A stretch of DNA of 64,000 nt from Parvularcula sp039818345 (GCA_039818345.1 JBCBUC010000012.1:26888-90887), one strand, 5' to 3'; positions 1-9,102 are shown, counted from the stretch's first letter. The notes: generated by a model not told the origin, from the letters alone. Numbers and translations: made by a program.

Positions 1-91
1 GGGCAGCGCCAACAATAAGGCTAATCACAGCCAGGCGGATGCCAGTACCAATGGCTGAGCGGCGGCTCGAGGTGGTCGTCTTGTCAGTCAT
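1..91 (-). CDS. Small membrane protein, N-terminal part only (cut by window edge)
   Basis: The first 30 codons of a minus-strand gene are visible, starting at the ATG at 91-89. It begins MTDKTTTSSRRSAIGTG and then turns hydrophobic (IRLAVISLIVGAA), which looks like the start of a membrane-spanning helix. A short charged, Ser/Thr/Arg-rich head followed by such a helix resembles the small DUF6460-type membrane proteins of alphaproteobacteria, but the body of the protein lies outside the window. It sits downstream of aroC on the same strand, 128 bp after the aroC stop. Confidence 0.4.
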   Translation of the reverse strand, partial: MTDKTTTSSRRSAIGTGIRLAVISLIVGAA

Positions 92-219
92 CCCGAAGAG
101 TTAATGCCCCGGAGCACCAATGGGAAGCCATGTGCGTCGGGCTTTGTTTGGTGAGCAAGACCCGCAAGCGAGGAGCATGCCGCCGCTGGCGGATTGAACC
201 GATGGGATGATCGTGCGCT

Positions 220-1326
220 TTAGCTCGGAAAAGAGCCGACTTGGCCTCGGTGCCGCAAAGCGTGGTCGCAGAGGACCAGCGCCACCATCGCCTCTGCCAC
301 CGGGACGCCGCGAATGGCAACGCAGGGGTCATGCCTGCCTTTGGTAACAACGCTCGTATCAACGCCGGCCGAGGTCACCGTTTGGCGCGGGGTCAGGATC
401 GAGCTTGTGGGCTTGATGGCAAGGCGGGCAACGATCGGCTGACCGGTAGAAATCCCGCCTAAAATCCCGCCCGCATGGTTGGATAGAAACGCAACCTGTC
501 CGTCGTCGCCCATGCGCATCTCATCGGCATTGCCGACCCCTGATAGCCGCGCAGCGGCCATCCCGTCGCCGATCTCAACCGCTTTTGCCGCGTTGATCGT
601 CATCAGCCCAGCGGCGAGGTCGCTATCAAGCTTGCTGTAAATCGGCGCCCCAAGGCCTGCGGGAAGGCCGGTCGCTTCGATCTCGATCAGCCCGCCGAGG
701 CTATCGCCGTCTTTTCGGGCGGTATCGAGGATGCTTTCCCAGGCCTTGGCCGCCTCTGCGTCAGGGCAGAAAAAGGGGTTGTTCTCTGTTTCGGCCCAGT
801 CGCGCGCGCTGGCGTCGTAAGGGCCCATCGCAATCAATCCGCCGTTGATCACCACCTCTCCGAAGAGATCATCGAGCACCATGAGGGCTACGGCACCGGC
901 GGCGACACGCGCCGCGGTTTCCCGCGCCGATGAACGCCCGCCGCCTTTATAATCGCGAAGGCCATATTTCTTATCATAGGTGAAGTCGGCGTGGCCGGGG
1001 CGATACTTATCGCGGATCTCCGTATAGTCTTTCGAGCGCTGGTCGGTGTTCCGGATCATCAGGCTGATCGGTGTTCCTGTGGTCCGAGGACCATCGGTGC
1101 GCTCATCCTCAAAAATGCCGGACAGAACCTCCACCTGATCGGCTTCTTTTCTTTGCGTGACAAAACGCGATTGGCCCGGACGGCGCCGATCGAGCGCGTT
1201 CTGAACCCGCGCAAGATCAAAGCGAATACCAGGCGGACAACCATCAATCACACAGCCAAGGGCCGGTCCGTGGCTTTCTCCCCAGGTGGTAACGCGGAAC
1301 AAATGACCAAAAGAGTTATGCGACAT
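220..1326 (-). CDS. aroC: Chorismate synthase
   Basis: Converts 5-enolpyruvylshikimate-3-phosphate to chorismate, the last shared step of aromatic amino acid and folate-precursor synthesis; the enzyme uses reduced FMN in the cytoplasm. The 368-residue length is normal for the family. It opens with the classic MSHNSFGHLFRVTTWGESHG block containing the conserved His, and carries the signature GGRSSARETAARVAAGA in the first third. The ATG at 1326 is preceded by a purine-rich GGAG-type stretch on the minus strand. It is divergent from pdxH across about 70 bp, so the two promoters must be packed together there. Confidence 0.97.
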   Translation of the reverse strand: MSHNSFGHLFRVTTWGESHGPALGCVIDGCPPGIRFDLARVQNALDRRRPGQSRFVTQRKEADQVEVLSGIFEDERTDGPRTTGTPISLMIRNTDQRSKDYTEIRDKYRPGHADFTYDKKYGLRDYKGGGRSSARETAARVAAGAVALMVLDDLFGEVVINGGLIAMGPYDASARDWAETENNPFFCPDAEAAKAWESILDTARKDGDSLGGLIEIEATGLPAGLGAPIYSKLDSDLAAGLMTINAAKAVEIGDGMAAARLSGVGNADEMRMGDDGQVAFLSNHAGGILGGISTGQPIVARLAIKPTSSILTPRQTVTSAGVDTSVVTKGRHDPCVAIRGVPVAEAMVALVLCDHALRHRGQVGSFPS

Positions 1327-1396
1327 GGAGGTCTCTTAGACGCGAGACCCCAACGAATGGTAGCGGTCAAGCCTTTGTCAGCGTATTGATAGGCTT

Positions 1397-2080
1397 ATGA
1401 GCGACGAGTTGATCCCCGATACCCCCACCGCTGACGACTACAAGGCCGAGGAAAAGGCACAAGAAGCCTTTGGTGTCGAGGAAGACCAGGGCGATGTCTT
1501 TGGTGAGGAGACCGAACCGCTTGAGCTTTTCAAGACATGGCTAGCCCTCGCCAAGGAGCATGAGATCAATGATCCCCATGCGATGGCCGTGGCATCTGTC
1601 GACGATACCGGCGTCCCCGATGTGCGGATGGTGCTCCTTAAAGATGTTGGGCCAGGCTTTTCGTTCTACACCAACATGGAAAGCGCGAAGGGTGATCAGC
1701 TTAAACGCAACCCGGCCGCATCCATCTGCTTTCACTGGAAATCAATCCGTCGCCAGGTGCGGGTGAGGGGTCTTGCCGAGGTAATCTCGGTGGAAAAGTC
1801 CGATGCCTATTTTGCGCGCCGAGACCGCGGTGCGCGCATCGGTGCATGGGCTAGCCAGCAATCGCGCGTGCTCGACGAACCGGATATTTTGACCCAACGC
1901 GTCGCGGACTACGAAGATCTCTATCAAGAGCAAGAGGTTCCGCGTCCACCCTTCTGGCGCGGCTTTGTGATCATGCCCGAGCAAATCGAATTCTGGGTCA
2001 ACCGCCCCTTTCGTCTTCATGAGCGGAAACGCTTCACGCGGACAGAAGAAGGATGGGCCACTGAATATCTCTATCCGTAA
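1397..2080 (+). CDS. pdxH: Pyridoxamine/pyridoxine 5'-phosphate oxidase
   Basis: FMN-dependent oxidase that makes pyridoxal 5'-phosphate from the pyridoxamine or pyridoxine form. The 227 residues include the FMN/substrate region around VRMVLLKDVG and FYTNMESAKGDQL, the motif RQVRVRGLAEV, and the C-terminal FWRGFVIMPEQIEFWVNRPF/RLHER block that is diagnostic of PdxH. The N-terminal 40 residues are acidic and variable, as usual. It is divergent from aroC and convergent with the dioxygenase gene downstream (40-bp gap). Another vitamin B6 gene, pdxA, is about 39 kb away in this window and not linked. Confidence 0.96.
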   Translation: MSDELIPDTPTADDYKAEEKAQEAFGVEEDQGDVFGEETEPLELFKTWLALAKEHEINDPHAMAVASVDDTGVPDVRMVLLKDVGPGFSFYTNMESAKGDQLKRNPAASICFHWKSIRRQVRVRGLAEVISVEKSDAYFARRDRGARIGAWASQQSRVLDEPDILTQRVADYEDLYQEQEVPRPPFWRGFVIMPEQIEFWVNRPFRLHERKRFTRTEEGWATEYLYP

Positions 2081-2119
2081 TGCTGAGCGCTTTCGATGGG
2101 CCAGGCACAATGCATGCCG

Positions 2120-2956
2120 CTATTCCAGAAGGCGAAGCGGGTGTTTCCCCTCGACCATGCCCATAAAGGGCGGATAGATTGAATAGCCGACAAGTGCTTG
2201 AAGCTCCGGTGACAGGGCACGGACCGTGTCCTTCGATAGCTCCAAAAGATAATTCTCCTGCTGGCGCATATAGGCGTCACAATATTGGTGGGTGACCGCA
2301 AACCGCGGCGCCTCAGAGCGGTTCTCGCCGCCACCATGCCAAGTGGTTCCGAGGAAAAAGACGACGGATCCCGCGGGCATAACAGCCGGTAAGGCTTCAC
2401 TGATCGTCCCCTTTCGTTCATCATTCCACTGATGGCTTCCTGGGATCACCACGGTGGCGCCATTGTCTTCGGTAAAGTCATCAATCGCCCAAACCGTTGC
2501 CGCGCCTAGGGCTTGGCGAGGACGAGGTAAGCGATAAAACGCATCATCGGTATGAAGCGCTTGGGCTGCTTCGCCCGGTCGTATGTTGATGATTTGGCTT
2601 TGACTTAAAAGAAACCCAGGACGGAAGAACTGATCCATCAGCCCCAAGATACGGGGGTGCGTCGCCAATTCATCCGTCAGCCTTGTTTTTGACAAGACGT
2701 CATAGACTCGCTGGGTTTTGTGACCCTCAAAGGCGTTGCGGCCTTTGTGATCAAGAAGGCCGAGGCCTTCCGCCTTGATGGCGCGGCAAGTCTCCTTTGA
2801 AATGATTTCCCTTAGGATCACATAGCCTTCTCGCATCAACGTTTCATAATCGTCTGCGATCTCACGGCTATGACGGAGAGATGACCGTTCGAGTTGGCGA
2901 TAGGTTCCTGCGTGGTCTTGGTCTTGATAGCTGTTGAACGTTTCCTCAGACGACAT
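2120..2956 (-). CDS. Phytanoyl-CoA dioxygenase (PhyH) family oxygenase
   Basis: Predicted non-haem Fe(II)/2-oxoglutarate oxygenase of 278 residues; the substrate is unknown. The iron-binding facial triad is visible: His135-x-Asp137 in ALHTDDAF and a distal His207 in TTWHGGGENR, followed by Arg218 that would bind 2-oxoglutarate. I chose the ATG at 2956 because a strong AAGGAGG lies just upstream and the family N-terminus begins there; the open frame continues further up but overlaps the regulator gene. The start overlaps the end of the TetR gene by 11 bp, so the two are probably translated together from one message. Confidence 0.85.
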   Translation of the reverse strand: MSSEETFNSYQDQDHAGTYRQLERSSLRHSREIADDYETLMREGYVILREIISKETCRAIKAEGLGLLDHKGRNAFEGHKTQRVYDVLSKTRLTDELATHPRILGLMDQFFRPGFLLSQSQIINIRPGEAAQALHTDDAFYRLPRPRQALGAATVWAIDDFTEDNGATVVIPGSHQWNDERKGTISEALPAVMPAGSVVFFLGTTWHGGGENRSEAPRFAVTHQYCDAYMRQQENYLLELSKDTVRALSPELQALVGYSIYPPFMGMVEGKHPLRLLE

Positions 2957-3572
2957 CTGATCCTCCTTGTTTTTGTTCTGGGTGACGACGAAGGCCAATA
3001 GCACCTTCGATGAAGCGCCAGATTTGTTCGTGCAAACGATGGCGATCAGGACGCCGCTGACTGAGAACAGCCTGATCGATCGCAAGGCGCAGGCCACCCA
3101 TGAGGGATGCGATGGCGATGTGCGGATCGAGGTTGGGGTCCACGGCGCCGCTTCTTTGTCCGGCGCGTAAGTTGCGGGCACCTTCCGCAAGAAGGTCCTC
3201 CATATGCGCGCGTTCAACGTCCAGCACTTGCGGCTCCCGCCCAAGCCTTCCAGCGACAAGGGGTGCAAACGGATGATCATAGTGATAGTCGATCAGTGCA
3301 CGCGCACGGTCTCTTTCCCGCTCTTGCCAGGATATCCCCGGAGAGTCGTCATTTCCGAAGGTGATCTCGCGAAGTGGGCCGTAGAAACGATCGACCACCG
3401 CAGCGATCAACCCGGTCTTTGACCCAAAGTGGTGATAGGCCACACCCACCGACAATCCTGCGCGTTTGGCAACGGCGAGCATTTCAAGATGACCGCCCGT
3501 ATCGATCAGCTCAGATTGAGCTGCGTCGATGAGCCGGACATCGCTTCTGAGCCGCGCTGGTTCCTTGGCCAT
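2946..3572 (-). CDS. TetR/AcrR-family transcriptional regulator
   Basis: A 208-residue regulator with an N-terminal TetR helix-turn-helix (roughly residues 12-58, including AVAKRAGLSVGVAYHHFGSK) and a variable ligand-binding C-terminal domain. The start at 3572 has AGAGG about 7 nt upstream; a longer frame beginning with TTG at 3602 is less likely because it would run through the predicted operator. The gene leads the dioxygenase gene and overlaps it by 11 bp, so it probably controls its own operon. The inducer is not evident; a fatty acyl or xenobiotic ligand would be typical of the family but is only inference. Confidence 0.88.
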   Translation of the reverse strand: MAKEPARLRSDVRLIDAAQSELIDTGGHLEMLAVAKRAGLSVGVAYHHFGSKTGLIAAVVDRFYGPLREITFGNDDSPGISWQERERDRARALIDYHYDHPFAPLVAGRLGREPQVLDVERAHMEDLLAEGARNLRAGQRSGAVDPNLDPHIAIASLMGGLRLAIDQAVLSQRRPDRHRLHEQIWRFIEGAIGLRRHPEQKQGGSDVV

Positions 3573-3587
3573 TTTCAACCTCTCAAC

Positions 3588-3607
3588 TTGAAATGAATTC
3601 AATTCAA
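3588..3607. promoter_or_regulatory. Candidate TetR operator overlapping a predicted promoter
   Basis: A 20-bp palindrome TTGAA-A-TGAATTCA-A-TTCAA with a single mismatched pair, centred between 3597 and 3598. It lies 15 bp upstream of the regulator's start codon. On the minus strand a -35-like TTGACT (3630-3625) is followed after 17 bp by TTGAAT (3607-3602), which is the end of the palindrome. A bound repressor would therefore cover the -10 region. Length and symmetry fit TetR-family sites; binding is inferred. Confidence 0.55.
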
Positions 3608-3839
3608 CTATAATAACGGTTCTCAGTCAATGGTATCCTCTGCTCTTGCTGGCGAAACTGGCTTTCCTAATCCGGCTGGGGGCAGGGTCAGAATTGCATG
3701 AACCGAGGCGCGGCTTAGTCGCGGCTCCCGCGAACAGAGATCGATCGCGTGGTGGCCGCGCATAAGCCGACAAAGTCACAACTGCGCCTACTGACGAACC
3801 GATGGTCAGTCGCGCCTGGATCGACGCAAGAACGATAGC

Positions 3840-4802
3840 TTATAGATCAAGTTCGGGTGACTGCTGACCTTGCGCACTATTCTCGAAAGCCATAGCGGCT
3901 TCCACCACCAGGTCGGGATCCGTAAACGTCAATTGATGGTCCGGCGACGTTGAAATCACCCTTTGTGTACGCTCATTGAGCTGTGCCAGGCGGATTTGTG
4001 CTGCCTCCCAATCCTGTTCGAACGGAACAGAAGGATCTGTACGCCGTGACAAGACCGTAACCGGAAGAGAAGTGTTGATCGGTGGAAGCTTGCTGAGATA
4101 GTCAACGTTCGCATCAACGCTCGTTGATTCGTCAGCAACTGTTGCAATTGTGATGGGGCGGATAACCCGAGCCTTCATGGCCTGTTGGATGTGATCCGGC
4201 GCGCTGCTCGGTGCGGGGGCTAGGCCCAAAAGCCGCGGGATGCCGACATACGACATCACCGATCCGAGCCTCATTGTTCGTGCGCCTGATTTTGATTGAT
4301 CAGCATAAAGCTCAATGAATTCTGTATCGACTGCGTCAACGAGAACGAGACCTGCGATGCGTTCGGGGTGTTTCCGCGCATAGGCTTGAACGATCAGCCC
4401 GCCAAACGAATGGCCCAGCAAAACGATCGTATCGGATTGGGCCTTTTGCTCAATCACGTCATCGAGGTCGCGGACAATCGCTTCGATGGTGCGCGGCCGT
4501 GGTCCGCGGTCACTCCATCCATGGCCTGCGCGGTCGTACCGGCAAACCTGCGCCCGTTCAGCAAGACGATGAAAGACCACCTCCCAGTCAAGCGAACTGG
4601 CCCCTGCACCGGCCTCCAACATGTAGGTCACGCCGCTCGATTGTCCGGCACATTCAACATGGAGGGAACGATCACCGATGTCTAAAAAAGAGCCGGGTGC
4701 GGGATAAAGGATTTCGTCGTGCGCCCGTCTTTTGGTCTCAAGTGCCCATAAAGCGGCAACACCAACCACAAGCACGATCATGATCCCAAGGATGATCTTC
4801 AT
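3840..4802 (-). CDS. Membrane-anchored alpha/beta-fold hydrolase
   Basis: A 320-residue serine hydrolase of unknown substrate. Residues 2-21 form one hydrophobic helix ending in charged KRR, so the enzyme is probably tethered to the inner membrane or exported. The nucleophile elbow is GHSFGG with Ser132, the oxyanion-region sequence EAGAGASS comes before it, and a likely catalytic His lies in the late TSPDHQLTF segment. It stands alone, with an intergenic stretch of 237 bp (3603-3839) on its downstream side that holds only the TetR promoter and no gene I can recognise. Confidence 0.8.
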   Translation of the reverse strand: MKIILGIMIVLVVGVAALWALETKRRAHDEILYPAPGSFLDIGDRSLHVECAGQSSGVTYMLEAGAGASSLDWEVVFHRLAERAQVCRYDRAGHGWSDRGPRPRTIEAIVRDLDDVIEQKAQSDTIVLLGHSFGGLIVQAYARKHPERIAGLVLVDAVDTEFIELYADQSKSGARTMRLGSVMSYVGIPRLLGLAPAPSSAPDHIQQAMKARVIRPITIATVADESTSVDANVDYLSKLPPINTSLPVTVLSRRTDPSVPFEQDWEAAQIRLAQLNERTQRVISTSPDHQLTFTDPDLVVEAAMAFENSAQGQQSPELDL

Positions 4803-4926
4803 TCGGTGTATCTCTACGGTTTATAGGTGACTTCTACCAGGTTCATCATCGAGATCGAACAGGTAACTCAAGAAGAATTGTAACAAAATCAAGCCTGTCG
4901 CCGCTCATCGACCGAATTGCCTCCTG

Positions 4927-6945
4927 TCAGTCTCCTGTTTGATCTCCGTCGTCTTTGGCAACAAGGGGGGTGCCAAACTGGGCAAAAGACAGTTGCACGA
5001 GCAGTGAACGCCCTTGGTTTTCTGCGCCATCGGCCCCGTCGAGTTGAAGGAGCGTCAATGGGCCATTGCCGGTTGCGCGGTAGGCCGTGCCGGTCGCCAC
5101 GCCGTCCTGCACGGCAACACCAAAGGTGTCTCCATCGTCAAGCGGAACTCCTTCTGCGGAGATACGGACGAAAAGATCCAGCGTGGGGTCACTATTCAGT
5201 CTAATGAACAAGGGTAGGTTAAACCGCAAATTGGATGCAAACGTATAGGGCGTGAAATCGCCGCTCTGACCAATCGCATCGAGATTGATATCCCACACTT
5301 GATCAATTTCGACTTGTTCACCCCCGTCATCTCCGAGGACCAGCCGACCTGTCATCAAAGAAACTTCTGTAAACGTCGGTATAACCGTCTGGTCGATACC
5401 AGTGGTGAGAATATTCGCCCCCGTTAGAAAACGTCCCTGACTAAACTGCTCGATGAACACATCGCGGTTAAACCGTTCGGCTAGGGCGGTGTTGCCTGCG
5501 GCGACGAAGACGTTCCCTGTCGGGATGTTTGTCAGATCCTGAACGGGATTGGCCGAAAAGTTCTGTGCCAGCGAGACCTCGTTTAAAATGAGATCGATAT
5601 CCTCTGCCATCGGTGTGCCAGCATAAATCACGCTGGTTTCATCTGGCGCAAATTCCACGGCCGATTCCGTGGCCGCAGCATAACCTTCTTCGGGGAAATT
5701 GTTTTGACCGAGCAATGATCCCAACCCGGTGAGGCCGCTAAAACGTCCCGGTGAATAAGGTGTGCCGTCAACGGCTTCAATATCCACGGTGACGTTAGAG
5801 CCTGCGGGCACTGGCAGTTCATAAACACCGCTGACCACGGCATCTAAGGGGTCAGGAAATGGGATTGCGTTGAAAAATCCCTGCGGAATGGGTTCAGCGT
5901 CGGCGACGATGAGAGACTGCGTTTTGCCAGAAAAAGTCATCACGGTACGGCGTTCTTCCAGGCCATTGCTGATAATTGCTGTGACCGCTGCGCCAATGAT
6001 GGCTTGGTTATCTTGGTGCACTTCGCCTTTGATCACATCATAAGCCTCATCAAACGCGATATCGCCTTGATCAGCTTGGACCGCCGCTAAACCTTCATCA
6101 GCGCTCCCCTCGGGATAGTAGTAAGCCGACCAAGCCAGATCGTCTTCGCTCAGTGATCGCCGTGAGAGTTGATCGGGATTGAAGACCGGGTTCATGGTTG
6201 GCTCTTCTGAATCAATGTCCGAAAACTGATTCATATGCGAATGGGTGAGGCCATGGCTGTGCCCAAACTCATGTGTGATGACAGCCCGGAGATCGATCCC
6301 GTCTTCTGGATCGACACTCCAATCAACGCTAGGGTTCAGAACCACGTCATTGTCGAAAATCGTGCCGCCAGGATATTCACCTGCCGGAAAGTCCGTATCT
6401 CCGTCTCCATCGATGTCTTGGCACGTATTTTCGCCTTCCAATTCTGGCGAGAATACATCCGGGTCGCCATCATTATCGATGTCTTGCCCTGCGATAAGTT
6501 CTGCCGGTCCAATAAAAGACGAAGAAAGCGAGCGCGCGTTTCCATTGAACGAAACAAAGGAAATTTCGTTGACAAAGTCTGACGACGCAAAAGTCGTCTC
6601 AGGAATACTCTGTGAGCCAATCAAATTGAAATGGATGAATGACGATGGATTGGCGTTCCAGACTTCAAACGCTGCACTGATCTCCTGTTCGATATCAGCG
6701 ATTTCAAGCCCTTCTGGAATGAACGAGGAGTCAAAAACGTAATTGACCACTGCGCAGCGTTCAGCCCATAGTTGCGGGATCTGCTCAGCCTCCTGAAAGA
6801 CGATCGGAAGACCAGGGAATTCAATGGGCGCTGCACCAACAACATATTGAAACCCAGTGAACGAACGCCCCGGAACACCTTGGGCAGAGCTTTGGCTAAT
6901 GATATAAATCAATATGCTGAATGACAGTGTAAGCGCTTTTTTCAT
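4927..6945 (-). CDS. Secreted matrixin-type zinc metalloprotease
   Basis: A 672-residue exported protein. Starting at MKKALTLSF (AAGGCAGGAC upstream) gives a clean signal peptide ending near SSAQG; an in-frame start 33 bp upstream would spoil it. The metzincin zinc site HEFGHSHGLTH is at residues 225-235, with a probable Met-turn TMNP near 250. Before it are two acidic Ca-binding-like loops, DIDNDGDPD and DIDGDGDTD. The remaining ~400 residues have no motif I recognise and may be beta-rich binding domains. The gene follows the 167-residue exported protein by 36 bp on the same strand. Target unknown; likely extracellular or periplasmic proteolysis. Confidence 0.8.
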   Translation of the reverse strand: MKKALTLSFSILIYIISQSSAQGVPGRSFTGFQYVVGAAPIEFPGLPIVFQEAEQIPQLWAERCAVVNYVFDSSFIPEGLEIADIEQEISAAFEVWNANPSSFIHFNLIGSQSIPETTFASSDFVNEISFVSFNGNARSLSSSFIGPAELIAGQDIDNDGDPDVFSPELEGENTCQDIDGDGDTDFPAGEYPGGTIFDNDVVLNPSVDWSVDPEDGIDLRAVITHEFGHSHGLTHSHMNQFSDIDSEEPTMNPVFNPDQLSRRSLSEDDLAWSAYYYPEGSADEGLAAVQADQGDIAFDEAYDVIKGEVHQDNQAIIGAAVTAIISNGLEERRTVMTFSGKTQSLIVADAEPIPQGFFNAIPFPDPLDAVVSGVYELPVPAGSNVTVDIEAVDGTPYSPGRFSGLTGLGSLLGQNNFPEEGYAAATESAVEFAPDETSVIYAGTPMAEDIDLILNEVSLAQNFSANPVQDLTNIPTGNVFVAAGNTALAERFNRDVFIEQFSQGRFLTGANILTTGIDQTVIPTFTEVSLMTGRLVLGDDGGEQVEIDQVWDINLDAIGQSGDFTPYTFASNLRFNLPLFIRLNSDPTLDLFVRISAEGVPLDDGDTFGVAVQDGVATGTAYRATGNGPLTLLQLDGADGAENQGRSLLVQLSFAQFGTPLVAKDDGDQTGD

Positions 6946-6981
6946 TGTCCTGCCTTCTTTGTCTGATTGTTTTACCATCAA

Positions 6982-7485
6982 TTAGCGATAGTTCCGGATT
7001 GTCTCGATGAAACGGGTGACTGAAACAGGAGAAGTGCTGCCCTCGACCACCACTTCAGCGTCGTTTCCCTCTCCCCGGATCGGGAAGAACCCCTCGCCGA
7101 AACTTGCTAATTCGTACAGGCTGCTGTCTGTTTCCGTCAGTAATAGGACAGAATCGCCGTCGGTATGCAGGGGCAAAACGCTGCCCATGTCGACGGCAAA
7201 AGGAACGGGTCCTCCCATGTAAATGCCGCCAGGTGTGACCACGGTGACGGTGGCTTGGTCGCGACCGAAAAGCGTCTCACTGACCGCAAACGTCGTTTCT
7301 GTTGTCACCCGTTGATCGACCATCTTCGTCTCGGATGAGACAGGTCGGCCAATAATACCGATGTCGGATAATTGGACCACGTTTTTAAGGTCCGCGCGAT
7401 GCCACATATCGGCTGAGGCTGATGACGACAGCACACAAAGCGCAAAGACCAGTATCCCAACGGCCGATTTCACGATCGATATCAT
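6982..7485 (-). CDS. Exported protein of unknown function, partner of the matrixin gene
   Basis: A 167-residue protein with a signal peptide (about residues 1-25, cleavage near SSASADMW). The mature part is short and beta-rich in appearance: SDIGIIGRPVSSET, TETTFAVSETLFG, ATVTVVTPGG, then a C-terminal FIETIRNYR. Lines of this kind (a compartment-exposed domain that speaks of sensitivity to an attached partner) are not diagnostic, and I do not assign a function. It is transcribed immediately ahead of the metalloprotease, so it may be a chaperone, inhibitor or substrate; that is inference from position only. Confidence 0.65.
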   Translation of the reverse strand: MISIVKSAVGILVFALCVLSSSASADMWHRADLKNVVQLSDIGIIGRPVSSETKMVDQRVTTETTFAVSETLFGRDQATVTVVTPGGIYMGGPVPFAVDMGSVLPLHTDGDSVLLLTETDSSLYELASFGEGFFPIRGEGNDAEVVVEGSTSPVSVTRFIETIRNYR

Positions 7486-7668
7486 TGTCGATTCCCCCTC
7501 GTTTCGTGCGTGTTTCGATGGTGGTCACGCGCTTTTTCTTCGGCGCCGCAAGAACCGGGCCAAATGTTATAATGTAGGTTAGGGATTTTGTTTGTGACAA
7601 GTCAACGAGTGTAAATTGTCTAATCTTATCATATATTAGACTCTGGTTTCGCTCGCCGATTTGCTGCC

Positions 7669-9024
7669 TTAAAATGAGTAGGTCGCTTGCACGTAACCGA
7701 AAAGGGTGCGGTTGCCGTCTGGGCCATCGGGGACGGTCTTTGTGAATTCGCCAAAGAGAAACGCTGACCCCCCGATCTCAAAAACGACGGGCTTGTTCTG
7801 CGGAAGATAGCGCACACGGCTATCGAGGGTGTGCCCCATAAACGTTCCTGACTGGCCTGTTGGATCACGCAGGCGAGCGATCTGGAATTGATCTGTGCTC
7901 GATGCGAGAAAGGCGGCGGAATAGGCAAGCCGCGCATCGAACCGTTTGCCCGGCGTGACCTCAATCCGTGCCCCCGGGGCGTTCATGTTGGAATAGGTGA
8001 GGGGGCCGTGGAGCGAGGTGTTGTTAAGATCCGTTCGCCTGGAGCCGAAGAGTCGTTCATAAGTACCAAACTTATCATCATTCGGATCATCATCACCGCT
8101 CGCGTAATACCACTCCGCAGCAAGCCTGGGGGTCCACGGCACATCCCAGGTGTAGCCGAGGATAGCGATCACCCGCTCAGCCCAAACATCGAGGTCCTCA
8201 TCATCGTTGCGCTCGCTCGTTGCGTGACGGGTGCCAAAGCGGATGGAAGGCTCAAGATCGAGGTCCCATCGACCAGGCGCTTTGGGCCGATAAAGACGGA
8301 GGCCGGGATAGAGAATTTCTCGATTGGGGGTTTCGAATTCATCCCCATCATCCTCATAAAGAGCATAAGTAAAGCCTTCGACCCAAAGGTCCGAGATGAG
8401 GTGAGGGATTGCGTCTTTGCGCCGGTAATGAATGCCGCCGAGGTAGCGTTTCCACTGCTCATCATCACCGTCGAATTCGTTTCTGGCAGCGCCTTCGCGG
8501 TCCCGCGGTTCTCGGTTGACCGGAACGACGCCAAAGATGTGTAGCATGTCTCCCCGGTCATTCGTGCTCGTATGATGCACACCGGTAAAGGCGCGAATGA
8601 CATTGGCGTAGCTCACGCGCTCGACTTGTCTTTTAGAGCTTATGCTGACGGTCTGCCGCCCGATCACCGTGCCGCCGCGCGACCCTGACCCAAGAAGCCC
8701 TCGTGTATCGAGCCGGACATAGGCCTGAAGGAGATCGGACGCGTTGACGAAGCTTCCTGACAGTGGGGTGGCTTCATCGTCAAAGAAGGCGCGGCTGTCT
8801 TGGATCTCGAACCCGAGGGCCACCGGCCCTTTGTCAGCTTCCACCTTAAAAAGACCGCGGGTGAAAAGGGCTTGGTCACTACCCCTCAGTCCACGGCGGA
8901 ATTGACCGTCCAAGCTCTCATACCGGGCGCGGAGTTCGCCATCAATGATGATCTGTGGCGATGTTGTCGCCTCCGCTGAGCTTAGCCACGCCAGCAATCC
9001 TGCGATCATGCCCAGCAGCCGCAT
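7669..9024 (-). CDS. AlgE-like outer-membrane porin (alginate export family)
   Basis: A 451-residue protein with a signal peptide (MRLLGMIAGLLAWLSSAEA) and a body of alternating polar/hydrophobic strands ending in the outer-membrane C-terminal aromatic (VQATYSF). The segments FTRGLFKVEADKGPVALGFEIQDSR, VIGRQTVSISSKR and LGYTWDVPWTPRLAAEWYYASGDDDPNDDK match the pattern of Alginate_exp (AlgE-type) beta-barrels of about 18 strands. No alginate synthesis genes are nearby, so the transported solute is unknown; uptake or export of an anionic compound is plausible. It is divergent from the glyoxalase gene, with a strong inverted repeat in the shared upstream region. Confidence 0.72.
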   Translation of the reverse strand: MRLLGMIAGLLAWLSSAEATTSPQIIIDGELRARYESLDGQFRRGLRGSDQALFTRGLFKVEADKGPVALGFEIQDSRAFFDDEATPLSGSFVNASDLLQAYVRLDTRGLLGSGSRGGTVIGRQTVSISSKRQVERVSYANVIRAFTGVHHTSTNDRGDMLHIFGVVPVNREPRDREGAARNEFDGDDEQWKRYLGGIHYRRKDAIPHLISDLWVEGFTYALYEDDGDEFETPNREILYPGLRLYRPKAPGRWDLDLEPSIRFGTRHATSERNDDEDLDVWAERVIAILGYTWDVPWTPRLAAEWYYASGDDDPNDDKFGTYERLFGSRRTDLNNTSLHGPLTYSNMNAPGARIEVTPGKRFDARLAYSAAFLASSTDQFQIARLRDPTGQSGTFMGHTLDSRVRYLPQNKPVVFEIGGSAFLFGEFTKTVPDGPDGNRTLFGYVQATYSF

Positions 9025-9070
9025 TGGCCATCCCCGATACCCCTGGGATAACCGATAGCTGATTGTGATA

Positions 9071-9102
9071 TCATTTCAATGGACGGCGAAGCATTGAAAT
9101 GA
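9071..9102. promoter_or_regulatory. Perfect 11-bp inverted repeat between divergent genes
   Basis: TCATTTCAATG (9071-9081) and CATTGAAATGA (9092-9102) are exact reverse complements around a 10-nt spacer. The repeat lies 47 bp upstream of the porin start and 80 bp upstream of the glyoxalase start. It has no T-run on either side, so it is more likely an operator for the divergent pair than a terminator. A second hairpin (CCCCGCGACG / CGTCGaaCGGGG, 9119-9143) follows within the glyoxalase leader. Confidence 0.5.

Noticed and set aside
2957..3280. 108-codon N-terminal extension of the PhyH-type oxygenase
   Set aside because: It would overlap most of the TetR gene in another frame; a strong ribosome site marks the ATG at 2956.
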